Source: CBDDKW01 sp965230425 (lineage in GTDB: Bacteria > Pseudomonadota > Gammaproteobacteria > UBA1113). From it: a DNA stretch of 64,000 nucleotides. The notes below the pieces were generated by a model. The model had not been told where the DNA came from, searched no databases, and worked only from the letters and a program-made list of their open reading frames with translations. Every line of letters begins with the position of its first letter. Positions within the stretch are counted from its first letter, which is position 1. The position numbers were made by a program, and so were the translations under genes. The stretch spans positions 144,562 to 208,561 of the forward strand of contig CBDDKW010000019.1 in the NCBI GenBank assembly GCA_965230425.1, given 5' to 3'. This document shows, piece by piece, positions 34,218 to 44,063 of this stretch.

Positions 34218-37200
34218 ATGACTGGTGAAGATTCCGATAAAAAAACAGTTTTTAGTGATGATAAGAAACGATTCATAGACTTATATATTCGTATGCATGA
34301 TGCTGATTTAACAGATGAGCAAAAAGAGCTTGTTTATGCGCAGGTGGCTGAAATAGAAGACTACAATAAAAATAATTATGTTATCAGCACACCAGATATT
34401 ACAGTTGCCAGAGTATTAAGAAAAATGTTTCCCCGAGAGTATGAGTATACCATAGAAGAAAATTTAATGAGTTATGCCTACCCAGAGCATGAACCTGAAA
34501 ATGATCAAATTGACATCACTGAATATCAAGATTTATATGAAGCTGGTTACCGGGATGACTTCATTAATCAGTTAGTTGCACAGTTACGTCAACGGTTGTT
34601 AGCGAATACAAACCCGAGGTCTACTAATATTTGCATCAGTGATTATCTTGCTGCTGATAATCACAACGCTGCTGAACATTTACTTGAAGAATTTGTTAAA
34701 GCAGCAAAAAATTATCAAGAAAAATCTAAGTGGGTAATTTTAGCGCCTCTGGGTATTGATGGTCATGCTCACGCACTCATGATTCATATTCATATAATCT
34801 CAAGTGATCAATCCTATATTACCATTTGCTTACGTGATCCCTATGGTAAAAGAAATAATTTTGAAGAGAAATTTCATGGCTTATTTGAGCGTTTAGCTAC
34901 TAAGTTTTCAGAGCTCATGAAGCATAATATTATTTTCACAAAACAAAATGACCCTGATGATTTACAAGGCTTTGATTACGATAATAGTAACTGTGCAGCC
35001 TTAACAATTTTCACATTAAACTATTATCTTGATTGTGCTTTGCAAGGAGAGCACCCTCAACAATATAAGCTTAGAATTACATTTGATAGTCTGCCTAACT
35101 CAGTACTTAATGAGTCGTTACATAAGGCTTTTGTTCTGCGTCTGAAAACTTTTCAACTTAAGTCTATAAATTATGATACGAATCTTGCTTTCAATAAATT
35201 TTGTAATAGGAAAGTTTTTTATAAAGATTTGAGTGTGGGTATTAATGAACCTATAGACGATTATGTTGATGCGATTGTTGAAGAAGTAGTAGCTGAAGCT
35301 ATTTATGAGGTCACTAGTGACCTTCAAGCAAAAGATCAAGCTGAGAAGTTGTATAATATAATGGTTACTAATGCAAATACAAAATATGAATATTTTATTA
35401 ACGAAGAGTCACGTATATTTATTAATAATTTAACTGATTTACAAAAATTTGAATTATTAAATAGAATTTCTAACCAAGTAATTAGTCAATATGTACCATC
35501 CCCTGTTTCTAATCCCTGCTTTTTTTCTAAGTGCTTGAACCGTATTTTTAAGTACTTCCTTGAATTGATTGATGAAGCCGAAGTGCAAAATGCTTACAGA
35601 GCATTCAGTATGTTCATTACTCAACGGCAATTACCCACAACTGACGAAAGTACGCGTGTGAGACAAGATCCGAATCTAGTTAGAGCTGAGATTTCAGCAT
35701 TAGATAAGCTTCGTCAGGCAGCGATGAGTGCTAAAGACTATGATTTATTCAAGAGTTTGTTATTTGGGTGTAAAGCTGAACCTGATTTTATTGCTCATGC
35801 TACTACTATACTCCGAGTTCTTCTAAATAAAGCAACAAAAGCTCCTAACTACTATGTTTTTATTCAAGATCCGACAAAGCGACTCGTTTCAGTTAAACAT
35901 TCTATGATTGACGATTTATTAGCTGTAGGTTCTGATATTTATGCTAGAGAAGTTTTATCAAGAAACACAGCTTCCTATGGTAATCGACGTGAAATATCTA
36001 TTGTGTCGACACCATCTATAGTTGAATTAATTACAAGATTTCCGCCATCCTATAGCAAATTACTGCTGAGACATTTCCCGGGTGCTATTAATAGGCTGGT
36101 CTTAGAGGCGGCTCGTTGCTGTAATATAGAGCTGTTGAAAGTTTTATTAAGTAAGGATTTGAGTATAGACAATGCAACACTTAGTTTAGCTATAGAAAGT
36201 GTCGGCGATGGATTAAGGAAAGAAAAGCCTATTAAACGCTGCCCGCTTGGTTTTGCACAAATAAGAGATCCTGAATATATGCAGGAATTGAGATTAGCTC
36301 CTAAGTTAATTGAAGCAGCCAAAATATTGTTAAAATCACAGCAAACTAAACAAACGAAAAAAACTGAACAAGCCACTAGTGCTGCTCTACCTATTCTACC
36401 CCAAAATCCGCATATACAACTTATTGAGGCAGTTAAGGCTAATAATATTGATGCTGTACGTGCGTTGTTAAATAGTGGACAGATAAAAAATATTGATATG
36501 CAAGATAGCGAAAGTTTTAATGCACTTAGATATGCTATGCTAAATCGTAATTTCCTAATAGCACGAGTACTACTAGAAGCTGGAGCAAAGTTATTTACCT
36601 ATCTCTCAGATGGGTTTACTCCATTACATGTGATATTAGAATGTAATGATTGTAAGATATTGAATAATTTACTTCTAGGTACGCTGAAGTCATTACTCGA
36701 AATGGATATTTTACATGAATTATTACAGTTTACTGCTATGCAAGGTCATGACAATGCGTTCAGGTGGTTAGTAGATAATTATTTTGATACGTTTGAACAA
36801 CAGCAGCGTGATCAACTAATCCGACGACTATTTTTAGTGCCTTGTATAAAAGATAATGAGCAGTTAAGTCTGATATTAAGACAGTACTTATCAGAGCAAG
36901 GTACTAGGCGCCTACAAGCAGCTACTAGCCAAGCATCGAGTGCTATAACTGGGCACTCTGATGCAGCGTCTATGCAAGAAGTTAATTTTTCTAGCCAGAG
37001 AATTGCATCGACTGATAGTGCTAGATTTTTATCTGCACTTATGAGAACGAATAATCTAAAAATAAGCGAGTTGTCTGAAATAGAGGCTTGTCGTGTGCGT
37101 GAGATACTGAGCGGCAGAGCTCATTTGACTGAAATAGAGCAAAATCAATTAGCTCAGCGATTTAACTTTTATGCACCTTTATTTTTTAGTTCTCATACCA

Positions 37201-37328
37201 GTGCAGAGGCAAATCCGCTTTCGACATCGGGTAATACAGGGCAGAGTAGCAGTACAGAGACATCTTTAGATAGATGTGAAGAATCTGGTAGTTCTGGAGC
37301 TAGATCACAGCAGCAAGCGAGAAGATGA
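34218..37328 (+). CDS. Probable CE-clan cysteine protease-like protein with ankyrin repeats (effector candidate)
   Basis: A 1036-residue protein, no signal peptide. Residues about 165-275 look like a CE-clan (Ulp/YopJ-like) peptidase: GHAHALMIHIHI (H183 or H185), then LRDPYG (D207) and NSNCAALTIFTL (C259). The usual Gln before the Cys is not evident, so catalysis is uncertain. Residues about 730-860 hold ankyrin-type repeats (NIDAVRALLNSG, NFLIARVLLEAGAKL, DGFTPLHVILE, HDNAFRWLVDN). The tail is Ser/Gln/Thr-rich. AAGGA precedes the ATG. Such combinations are found in type IV-secreted effectors of Legionella- or Coxiella-like bacteria. It could instead be a partner of the upstream AAA-DUF4435 gene. 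Function is inference. Confidence 0.6.
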   Translation: MTGEDSDKKTVFSDDKKRFIDLYIRMHDADLTDEQKELVYAQVAEIEDYNKNNYVISTPDITVARVLRKMFPREYEYTIEENLMSYAYPEHEPENDQIDITEYQDLYEAGYRDDFINQLVAQLRQRLLANTNPRSTNICISDYLAADNHNAAEHLLEEFVKAAKNYQEKSKWVILAPLGIDGHAHALMIHIHIISSDQSYITICLRDPYGKRNNFEEKFHGLFERLATKFSELMKHNIIFTKQNDPDDLQGFDYDNSNCAALTIFTLNYYLDCALQGEHPQQYKLRITFDSLPNSVLNESLHKAFVLRLKTFQLKSINYDTNLAFNKFCNRKVFYKDLSVGINEPIDDYVDAIVEEVVAEAIYEVTSDLQAKDQAEKLYNIMVTNANTKYEYFINEESRIFINNLTDLQKFELLNRISNQVISQYVPSPVSNPCFFSKCLNRIFKYFLELIDEAEVQNAYRAFSMFITQRQLPTTDESTRVRQDPNLVRAEISALDKLRQAAMSAKDYDLFKSLLFGCKAEPDFIAHATTILRVLLNKATKAPNYYVFIQDPTKRLVSVKHSMIDDLLAVGSDIYAREVLSRNTASYGNRREISIVSTPSIVELITRFPPSYSKLLLRHFPGAINRLVLEAARCCNIELLKVLLSKDLSIDNATLSLAIESVGDGLRKEKPIKRCPLGFAQIRDPEYMQELRLAPKLIEAAKILLKSQQTKQTKKTEQATSAALPILPQNPHIQLIEAVKANNIDAVRALLNSGQIKNIDMQDSESFNALRYAMLNRNFLIARVLLEAGAKLFTYLSDGFTPLHVILECNDCKILNNLLLGTLKSLLEMDILHELLQFTAMQGHDNAFRWLVDNYFDTFEQQQRDQLIRRLFLVPCIKDNEQLSLILRQYLSEQGTRRLQAATSQASSAITGHSDAASMQEVNFSSQRIASTDSARFLSALMRTNNLKISELSEIEACRVREILSGRAHLTEIEQNQLAQRFNFYAPLFFSSHTSAEANPLSTSGNTGQSSSTETSLDRCEESGSSGARSQQQARR

Positions 37329-38056
37329 ATGGGCAAAATAGTTATTTTCTGGTTAATTATTAGTCATGAAAGTATTTAAGATATTGCATAGCTCAAAGGT
37401 AATTGTTATCTGTATAAAAATTACTCTATTAAATTGTGCTCTCTTTTAAATTAATACTACTAATCGATAAAAGATGATTAGCAGTATTGAAATAGATACG
37501 TATTTGGATACTGTAAATCGTGAAATGTTGATTTCAAGTATCACGGTAAGTTGGCTCATTATGATGTTTGTGGCTGTATTTTTAGTGTTGTGTGGTCGTT
37601 AGTGCCGTGCTCTAGGCTATCTTGAAAATGGGAAATAGTGAGTGCTTGAATACAGTCCTGACAAACAAGCCCGCTTGTCTCGTGAAGCGCGTTGTGCGTA
37701 GTGAGAAAGCTTATTTTTCATTTGTATGAGTGGCCTGCCGCCTACCTACGCTATCTTTTGCAAAGATAGCTCCGGCAGGCAAGCCGCTTGTCTCACGAAG
37801 GGAGTAGTGAAGAAGCATTGATATGGGTGGCCTGCCGCCTACCTACGCTATCTTTTGCAAAGATAGCTCTGGCAGGCAAGCCGCTTGTCTCACGAAGGGA
37901 GTAGTGAAGAAGCATTGATTGGGTGGCGTGCCACCTACCTACGCTATCTTTTGCAAAGATAGCTCCGGCAGGCAAGCCGCTTGTCTCACGAAGGGAGTAG
38001 TAGAAGCATTGATATGGGTGGCGTGCCGCCCGAAGCTGGCTTTAGCCAGCGTAGGG
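37329..38056. other. Repeat-rich intergenic region before tRNA-Leu
   Basis: A 728-bp gap. The first 330 bp are AT-rich with no gene or clear terminator. From about 37666 to 38059 lies the 96-bp tandem array, ending in the 44-bp REP-like repeat that touches the tRNA 3' end. Short open frames here come from the repeat itself. Confidence 0.7.
37666..38015. repeat. 96-bp tandem repeat array, about 3.5 copies
   Basis: Units begin at 37731, 37828 and 37924 (periods 97 and 96), with a degenerate unit from 37666 and a hybrid unit beginning at 38019. Each holds a nested hairpin: GCCTGCCG pairs with CGGCAGGC and encloses GCTATCTTT / AAAGATAGC, followed by AAGCCGCTTGTCTCACGAAG. Units are nearly identical, suggesting recent amplification. 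Confidence 0.88.
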
Positions 38057-38059
38057 TGG
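38016..38059. repeat. 44-bp REP-like repeat, copy 2, adjoining tRNA-Leu
   Basis: Exact inverted copy of 29422-29465. It ends at base 38059, inside the bases that encode the CCA end of the tRNA (38057-38059 on the minus strand), so repeat and tRNA overlap by 3 bases. Confidence 0.9.
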
Positions 38060-38143
38060 TGCCGAGGAGAGGACTTGAACCTCCACGGGGTTGCCCCCAC
38101 AAGCACCTGAAGCTTGCGTGTCTACCAATTTCACCACCTCGGC
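38057..38143 (-). tRNA. tRNA-Leu (anticodon CAG)
   Basis: On the minus strand: acceptor GCCGAGG...CCTCGGC, D-arm region TGGTGAAATTGGTAGACAC, anticodon stem CAAGC-TTCAGGT-GCTTG giving anticodon CAG, a long variable arm (GTGGGGGCAACCCCGT) typical of a class II leucine tRNA, and T-arm GGAGGTTCAAGTCCTC. Discriminator A and encoded CCA are at 38060-38057. Confidence 0.96.
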
Positions 38144-38171
38144 CTATCTACTTAATAGGTTTCAGGCTGTC

Positions 38172-38199
38172 ATCTTAAGGCAAGTAGTTCTTTTGTCAA
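38172..38199 (-). promoter_or_regulatory. Sigma-70 promoter of tRNA-Leu
   Basis: On the minus strand: TTGACA (38199-38194), 16-bp spacer, TAAGAT (38177-38172), 28 bp before the mature 5' end. Close to consensus. Confidence 0.7.
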
Positions 38200-38361
38200 T
38201 CTTCTATCGCATACAAATGTAGCCAAATATTGGCGTACCATTTTATGCAAAAATTGTTCTTGCCTATTCTCTAACCATTTCGCTTTGCCACTATTTGGAG
38301 TAGAATACCCCTGTGAAATTTGGGGAAGTAACTGGAATAATAATAATAGGTGGTGATAAAC

Positions 38362-39660
38362 ATGGAGCATGCAATTACAGCAACAGAGCGAGCGAATGTT
38401 ACTAAGTCATTGAAACCATGGCTAATTTGCATAATAGCCGCGGTTTTTTATTGTTATGCATACTATTTGCGCGTATCCCCAAGCGCTATGATGAATGAGC
38501 TGCTAGCCAGCTTTCATATTAATGCCTCACAATTTGGGATGTTGAGCGCTTTTTATTATTACTCTTATACACCGATGCAAATACCTGTGGGGGTGGTGAT
38601 TGATCGCTATGGTGTGCGCTTAGTCTTATCTATCGCCTGTCTATTTGCAGTGCTTGGTTTAGCCCTGTTTATCTCGTCACAGAATTTCTATTTTGCTGCG
38701 GCTGGGCGCTTCTTAATGGGGTTTGGTTCTGCTTTTGCTTATTTATCGGTTTTAAAGCTTGCGACCGTTTGGTTGCCACCTAATCGCTTCGCTATTATGG
38801 CCGGTTTAACAACTTCCATGGGAATGGTCGCGGCAGCTTTTTCGGAAAAATATTTGATTACCATTGTCAGTGATATGGGTTATCGCCATGCGTTGTTTTC
38901 ATCATTATTAGCTGGTTTAATTATTGCTGCGCTTATTTTCTTCTTTGTGCGTAATCGACCTAAGAGTCATAATTCTTCAGAATCAACGGAGCAAGCCCCC
39001 TTATCTTATGGACAATTATTTCAGGCTTTGTGGAAGATTTTAAAAAATAGGCAAATGTGGTTAATCGGTTTAATTGGTTGCTTATTATATTTACCTGCCT
39101 CTGTTTTCTTAGATGTCTGGGGGATCCCCTATCTTGAAACGGTGCATAGCCTCTCTCCACAGCAAGCATCTACCGCGACGGCAATGGTGTTTATTGGCTG
39201 GATTATTGCGAGTCCCATTATTGGTGCTATTTCTGATGGTATTCGTATGCGGCGTTTGCCTCTATTATTAGCGTCTATGGTGGCTTTTGCCGTATTAATG
39301 GTGATTTTTTATGGGCCTACTTTATCTCATACCGCCTTGTATATCTTAATGTTTATATTAGGTATGTCCTGTGGTTCCCATCCATTATGTTTTTCCCTGA
39401 GTAAGGAAAATAATTCTGTGCGTTATAGCGGTACTGCAACTGCATTGACGAACACTATGATTATGTTGGGTGGTGTGGTATGCCAGCCCTTAGTGGGAAT
39501 TTTGCTTGATTGGCATGGTGTAGGTTTACAACAGAATGGTATCGCGACTTACAGCGTGACTGATTATACATTTGCGTTAAGCATTGTGCCTATCAGTTTA
39601 CTTTTATCTATTGTCTTGACTTTATTTGTCAAAGAAACGCATTGTAAAGTCAAACATTAA
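38362..39660 (+). CDS. MFS transporter
   Basis: A 432-residue inner-membrane permease with about twelve hydrophobic helices. Motifs include AYYLRVSPSAMMNELLASF, PVGVVIDRYGVRLVL (the loop 2-3 motif A region) and GRFLMGFGSAFAYLSVLKL. ATG 38362 follows TAGGTGG at a good distance; an in-frame GTG lies at 38350. This branch resembles the sugar-phosphate/nitrate-like MFS proteins that are expanded in Legionella, but the substrate is not deducible. Downstream genes are convergent. Confidence 0.85.
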   Translation: MEHAITATERANVTKSLKPWLICIIAAVFYCYAYYLRVSPSAMMNELLASFHINASQFGMLSAFYYYSYTPMQIPVGVVIDRYGVRLVLSIACLFAVLGLALFISSQNFYFAAAGRFLMGFGSAFAYLSVLKLATVWLPPNRFAIMAGLTTSMGMVAAAFSEKYLITIVSDMGYRHALFSSLLAGLIIAALIFFFVRNRPKSHNSSESTEQAPLSYGQLFQALWKILKNRQMWLIGLIGCLLYLPASVFLDVWGIPYLETVHSLSPQQASTATAMVFIGWIIASPIIGAISDGIRMRRLPLLLASMVAFAVLMVIFYGPTLSHTALYILMFILGMSCGSHPLCFSLSKENNSVRYSGTATALTNTMIMLGGVVCQPLVGILLDWHGVGLQQNGIATYSVTDYTFALSIVPISLLLSIVLTLFVKETHCKVKH

Positions 39661-39702
39661 TTACTTAGAGTATCCCTCTTGCTTCGCAAGAGGAGTCGCG
39701 GA

Positions 39703-40578
39703 CTATTTTACATCATATTTTTGCATGGTTTTAAAGAGTGAGCGATATTTATTGGTAGGGCTCCAAGCATACCAGCCATCCACATCGCTATCTTGTACCG
39801 CGCGAATTTCTTCATAAATATATTTCATTTTATTTTTACCTGTGTAGCGGTAACGTGGGTTTGATACTTCGATATAAGGTACGATTTTAAAAGGTGGATG
39901 ACCGTTAAATTGTTTCTTGAGTATACGTAATGATTTTAAAATTGTTTGATACGGTTGTTGTGAATGCTTGCGATAAGGGTAATAGTGGGAGGGATAAACC
40001 ATGGGGCAGAGGACATCAATGGTATGTGCGAATGCTTGTACATCTTGGCCAATGTTGATGGACGGCTTGCTGCTGGTTTCACCAAAGACATCTATTTCCA
40101 TGGGCACCTTTAAATGTGCTTTGTACCATTTCAGCACTTTCAGAATATCATGGACATTTTGTTTTGAGGCTGGTCGCGAAGGTTTATAGCGTATGTAGTC
40201 TAGTTGAATAGCATCAGCACCTAAGGATTCTGCTGCTTGCATGAGTTTATACTTTTTCTTCCAATAGGATTTTGATCGTACCTCTGATTCTTTACCGCCA
40301 TTGGGAAAGACCACCACACGAGCAACATAACGAATACCACTTTTTTTAACGTAATCAATATTACGCCGGTATTTCTTGCTGGGGCGGGCCATATCGATGA
40401 CGAAGGTATTAATACCCACTGATTTGGAGTGGGCAATGAGTTTTTTCAGTCTTTTAGTACTTTCTAAGGTGGGTTGGGTGACGTAAATGCCTCTGATCCA
40501 ATCTGCAGAATAGCAAGAAAAGGCATAACTGCTTAAAAAAAGGCCTAAGATCAGCGTTAACAGTGTTTTCCTGTGCAT
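39703..40578 (-). CDS. Secreted glycosyl-hydrolase-like protein (DUF4015 type)
   Basis: A protein of about 291 residues with an N-terminal signal (KTLLTLILGLFLSSYAFSCYS then ADW). It continues IRGIYVTQPTLESTKRLKKLIAHSKSVGINTFVIDM, RYVARVVVFP, ADAIQLDYIRYKP and HTIDVLCPMVYPSHYY, a TIM-barrel pattern of putative glycoside hydrolases in the DUF4015/GH-like group; the Asp in QLDYIRY is the expected active-site region. I start at ATG 40578 because the signal peptide begins there, although the frame is open to 40677 and overlaps the small lipoprotein gene. Substrate unknown. Confidence 0.75.
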   Translation of the reverse strand: MHRKTLLTLILGLFLSSYAFSCYSADWIRGIYVTQPTLESTKRLKKLIAHSKSVGINTFVIDMARPSKKYRRNIDYVKKSGIRYVARVVVFPNGGKESEVRSKSYWKKKYKLMQAAESLGADAIQLDYIRYKPSRPASKQNVHDILKVLKWYKAHLKVPMEIDVFGETSSKPSINIGQDVQAFAHTIDVLCPMVYPSHYYPYRKHSQQPYQTILKSLRILKKQFNGHPPFKIVPYIEVSNPRYRYTGKNKMKYIYEEIRAVQDSDVDGWYAWSPTNKYRSLFKTMQKYDVK

Positions 40579-40645
40579 TATTCCCGCTCGTCCTTTGTTG
40601 TGGTATAATTTTTGCGCACTCGTATGTGAGGTATCAATGACTAGG

Positions 40646-40903
40646 TTATTTGTCACATCCATGTGCAGTATAAGCAACCTTTAACTGGTATATACGCGAA
40701 TTTTCATCCCACGTTGGATCGATATAGTTTGAATTAGCATAGGCGCCAAGCTGTTTACGCAATTTTGCGCATTCAGCATTTCTATCGTAAGTGGGTGTGG
40801 TGGCATAACTATGGCCATCATCGTTGTGTGAGCCGGTGGATTGACAACCTGCTAATAGGGCGATGCAGCTAAGTCCTAATAAGATGATGATTTTTTTTAT
40901 CAT
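40646..40903 (-). CDS. Small lipoprotein
   Basis: An 85-residue protein. MIKKIIILLGLSCIALLAGCQST is a lipoprotein signal with an LLAGC lipobox, so the mature protein is about 67 residues, anchored by the Cys. The mature part is polar and has two Cys residues (NAECAKLRK and AHGCDK) that could form a disulfide. I do not recognise the family. It lies upstream of, and on the same strand as, the glycosyl-hydrolase-like gene. Confidence 0.75.
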   Translation of the reverse strand: MIKKIIILLGLSCIALLAGCQSTGSHNDDGHSYATTPTYDRNAECAKLRKQLGAYANSNYIDPTWDENSRIYQLKVAYTAHGCDK

Positions 40904-40995
40904 TTTGGCTTCCTTGTAGTTTGCTGTATGCTGAGTGTAGCTCTAAGCTATTTAGGATTATAGGAAAGAGTAACTCATAAGTGAAATAAATTAAT

Positions 40996-43155
40996 ATGAA
41001 AAAGAAACAGAAAAAAAATAAAGATCCTTTTGCGGCGAGAGAGGCTGAAAAATACGCAAATCCAGTGCCTAGTCGTGAATTTATTAGTCAATATCTGGAA
41101 GATGCTGGTTTTCCTCTCACCCATGGACAACTATTAAAGGCCTTTGCCATTGAAACCGCAGATGAACGAGAAGGTTTACGCCGCCGACTGCGTGCCATGC
41201 TGCGTGATGGCCAATTAATTAGAACACGACGTGGTGGCTATGGATTAGTCAATAAAATGGATTTGATCCGTGGTCGCGTGATTGGCCATAAAGATGGCTT
41301 CGGTTTTTTGGTGCCTGATGATGGGGGAGATGATTTATTCTTATCTGATCGGCAAATGCGCCTGGCTTTTCATGGTGACCGTGTTTTAGCCCGAGAAATT
41401 GGCCGTGATCGCCGAGGGCGTCGGGAAGGTATGATTATAGAAGTTACTGAGTCAAACACCCAATCCATTGTTGGTCGTTATGAGCATGAATCTGGTATTG
41501 CTTGCGTGGTACCGAGTAATAATCGCATTACCCAGAATATCCTCGTGCCTGATACGGGTGGATTCGAGGTAGAATCAGGCCAAATCGTCAGTGTTGAGAT
41601 TACCACTCAGCCGACTTTACGAAGTCAAGCCGTAGCGAAAATTGTTGAAGTCTTAGGTGAAGATATGGCTCCCGGTATGGAGATTGATATTGCTATCCGT
41701 GCTCATGGTTTACCCCATGAATGGCCAGATGCCGTATTAGCCGAATGTGATAGCATCAAACCGCGTGTATCCACTATAGATAAGCAAGGTCGCGTAGACT
41801 TACGTGACTTACCTTTAGTCACTATCGATGGCCAAGATGCAAAGGATTTTGATGATGCAGTTTACTGTGAAAAAATGCCCAAAAATGGCTGGCGTTTATA
41901 TGTAGCAATTGCAGATGTCGCCCATTATGTGGGTAAGGATAGTGCCCTAGATCAAGAGGGCCGTAGTCGCGGTAATTCTGTGTATTTCCCCGGTAATGTG
42001 ATCCCCATGTTGCCAGAGAAATTATCCAATGGTTTATGTTCGTTAAAGCCTAAAGTTGACCGCCTCTGTATGGTCTGTGAAATGTCCATTAGTAGTCGTG
42101 GTAAAATTCGATCCTATAAATTTTATGAAGGCGTGATGCATTCTCATGCACGACTAACTTATGAAAAAGTTGCTGCAATGCTAGTGGATAAAGATAAAAA
42201 GCTACGTCAACGTTATAAAGTATTAATGCCAGACTTGCTGGAACTGTATGCTATGTACAAAGTTTTAAATAAGCAAAGGCAAAAACGAGGCGCCATTGAT
42301 TTTGAAATTCCGGAACCAAGAATTTTATTTGATAAGCAGCGTAGAATTAAACGTATCGTACGTCGTGACCGTAATGATGCGCATCGAATTATTGAAGAAT
42401 GTATGTTAGCGGCTAATGTATGTACTGCAGAATTTTTATTAGAAAACAAAATGCCGGCATTATATCGAGTACATCCTAAACCCGAGCCAGAAAAAATCGA
42501 TGATCTTAAGCAGTTTCTCGGTGGCATAGGCGTGAGCTTAAAAGGCGGCAAGAAACCTCATCCACGGGATTATGGTGAACTACTTGCTAAGGTAAAAGAT
42601 CGACCTGATGCTATGTTAATACAAACTGTTTTATTACGGTCCTTATCCCAAGCACAATACGATTCAAAAAATGCGGGTCACTTTGGCTTGGCCTATGATG
42701 CTTATGCGCATTTTACTTCACCCATCAGACGCTATCCGGATTTACTGGTACACCGGGCGATTAAACATTTATTAGCGCAACAAGCGAAAAAGAAATTCCC
42801 CTATAACAAAGAAACTATGCATGACTTAGGTAAGCACTGTTCCATGACAGAGCGTCGTGCCGATGATGCGACACGTGAGGCCATTGATTGGCTCAAATGT
42901 GAATTTATGCAAAATAAAATCGATGAAGTTTTCAGCGGAACAATTTCCGGGGTAACTTCCTTTGGTATTTTTGTATCCTTAGATGAACATTTTGTGGATG
43001 GCTTAGTGCACATTACTGCATTACCTAAAGATTATTATCATTATGATAATGTTCACCAGCGTTTGACCGGTGAACGAGCAGGCAAGCGTTATAAGCTAGG
43101 CGATCAAGTAACTATTAGTGTTGCCCGCGTCGATTTAGAAATGCGCCAAATTTGA
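40996..43155 (+). CDS. rnr: Ribonuclease R
   Basis: A 719-residue 3'-5' exoribonuclease. In order: basic N-terminus (KKKQKKNKDPF), winged helix (GQLLKAFAIETADEREGLRRRLRAML), cold-shock domains (GFGFLVPDDGGDDLFLS), RNB catalytic domain with VTIDGQDAKDFDDAVYCE (catalytic Asp cluster) and HFGLAYDAYAHFTSPIRRYPDLLVHRAI, and an S1 domain (GTISGVTSFGIFVSLDEHFVDGLVHI). It ends soon after S1 and lacks the long Lys-rich tail of E. coli RNase R. Followed 39 bp later by rlmB, the usual pair. Confidence 0.95.
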   Translation: MKKKQKKNKDPFAAREAEKYANPVPSREFISQYLEDAGFPLTHGQLLKAFAIETADEREGLRRRLRAMLRDGQLIRTRRGGYGLVNKMDLIRGRVIGHKDGFGFLVPDDGGDDLFLSDRQMRLAFHGDRVLAREIGRDRRGRREGMIIEVTESNTQSIVGRYEHESGIACVVPSNNRITQNILVPDTGGFEVESGQIVSVEITTQPTLRSQAVAKIVEVLGEDMAPGMEIDIAIRAHGLPHEWPDAVLAECDSIKPRVSTIDKQGRVDLRDLPLVTIDGQDAKDFDDAVYCEKMPKNGWRLYVAIADVAHYVGKDSALDQEGRSRGNSVYFPGNVIPMLPEKLSNGLCSLKPKVDRLCMVCEMSISSRGKIRSYKFYEGVMHSHARLTYEKVAAMLVDKDKKLRQRYKVLMPDLLELYAMYKVLNKQRQKRGAIDFEIPEPRILFDKQRRIKRIVRRDRNDAHRIIEECMLAANVCTAEFLLENKMPALYRVHPKPEPEKIDDLKQFLGGIGVSLKGGKKPHPRDYGELLAKVKDRPDAMLIQTVLLRSLSQAQYDSKNAGHFGLAYDAYAHFTSPIRRYPDLLVHRAIKHLLAQQAKKKFPYNKETMHDLGKHCSMTERRADDATREAIDWLKCEFMQNKIDEVFSGTISGVTSFGIFVSLDEHFVDGLVHITALPKDYYHYDNVHQRLTGERAGKRYKLGDQVTISVARVDLEMRQI

Positions 43156-43194
43156 TTTTGAGTTAGTCTAGTACTTTAAGACAGAGTAAAGAGT

Positions 43195-43935
43195 ATGGCA
43201 AAACAAGCATTATATGGTATTCATGCGATTCAAAGTGTATTACAAACCACGCCTGAACATATTACCCAACTTTATGTAAATAAAGGGCGCTCCTCACAGC
43301 GCATCGAAGCAATCTTAACGATTGCGGAACAGCAGCATATTCCGATTCGCTGGCTTGATAAGCAAAGCTTTGCTGAACGCGCACCGGAAGCGGTACACCA
43401 AGGCATTATGGCAGATTATGCAGGCGACTTACGCTTTGCCGAGCAAGATATCCCTCATTTAGTGGAAGCCGCTGGCCATGAGACCTTGGTACTTATCCTC
43501 GATGGTGTACAAGACCCGCATAATCTGGGTGCCTGTTTACGCAGCGCTGATGCTGCCGGTGTGACCTTAGTGATAGCACCCAAAGATAAAAGTGCTTCAC
43601 TAACGCCCACAGTGCGTAAAGTAGCCTGTGGTGCCGCAGAACAAGTGCCATTTATTGCGGTGACAAATTTAGCTAGGACAATGCGACAGTTACAAGATCT
43701 TGGGGTGTGGTGTTATGGTCTTGCCGGTGAGGCGCAAGATAATTTGTATCATGCTGATTTGAAAGGCCCGGTAGCTATTGTCATGGGGGCTGAAGGTAAA
43801 GGTTTACGCCGCCTGACTCGTGAACATTGTGATGGCTTATTTAGTATTCCCATGCAGGGTAGTGTGAGTAGTTTAAATGTCTCCGTCGCCACGGGGATCA
43901 GTTTGTTTGAAGTGCTGCGACAGCGTGAGGGTTAA
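43195..43935 (+). CDS. rlmB: 23S rRNA (guanosine-2'-O)-methyltransferase RlmB
   Basis: A 246-residue SpoU-family (SPOUT) methyltransferase that modifies G2251 of 23S rRNA. N-terminal substrate-binding domain (YGIHAIQSVLQTTPEHITQLYV), then the three SPOUT motifs: VQDPHNLGACLRSADAAGV, IVMGAEGKGLRRLTREHCD and IPMQGSVSSLNVSVATGISLFE, which form the trefoil knot. Same operon as rnr. Confidence 0.95.
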   Translation: MAKQALYGIHAIQSVLQTTPEHITQLYVNKGRSSQRIEAILTIAEQQHIPIRWLDKQSFAERAPEAVHQGIMADYAGDLRFAEQDIPHLVEAAGHETLVLILDGVQDPHNLGACLRSADAAGVTLVIAPKDKSASLTPTVRKVACGAAEQVPFIAVTNLARTMRQLQDLGVWCYGLAGEAQDNLYHADLKGPVAIVMGAEGKGLRRLTREHCDGLFSIPMQGSVSSLNVSVATGISLFEVLRQREG

Positions 43936-44063
43936 GATGGCAGTGCATTTCAACACAATTAATTATAATAATAAAAGCTATTGTCATTTAGCATTGATAA
44001 CAATTAAAAGTATAACCAACCATAATATGTAACACATAAAAACCCTGATAGTGAGGTATACTT

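Noticed and set aside
37793..38178. Short open frames in the tandem repeat and tRNA
   Set aside because: Arise from the 96-bp repeat and overlap tRNA-Leu.
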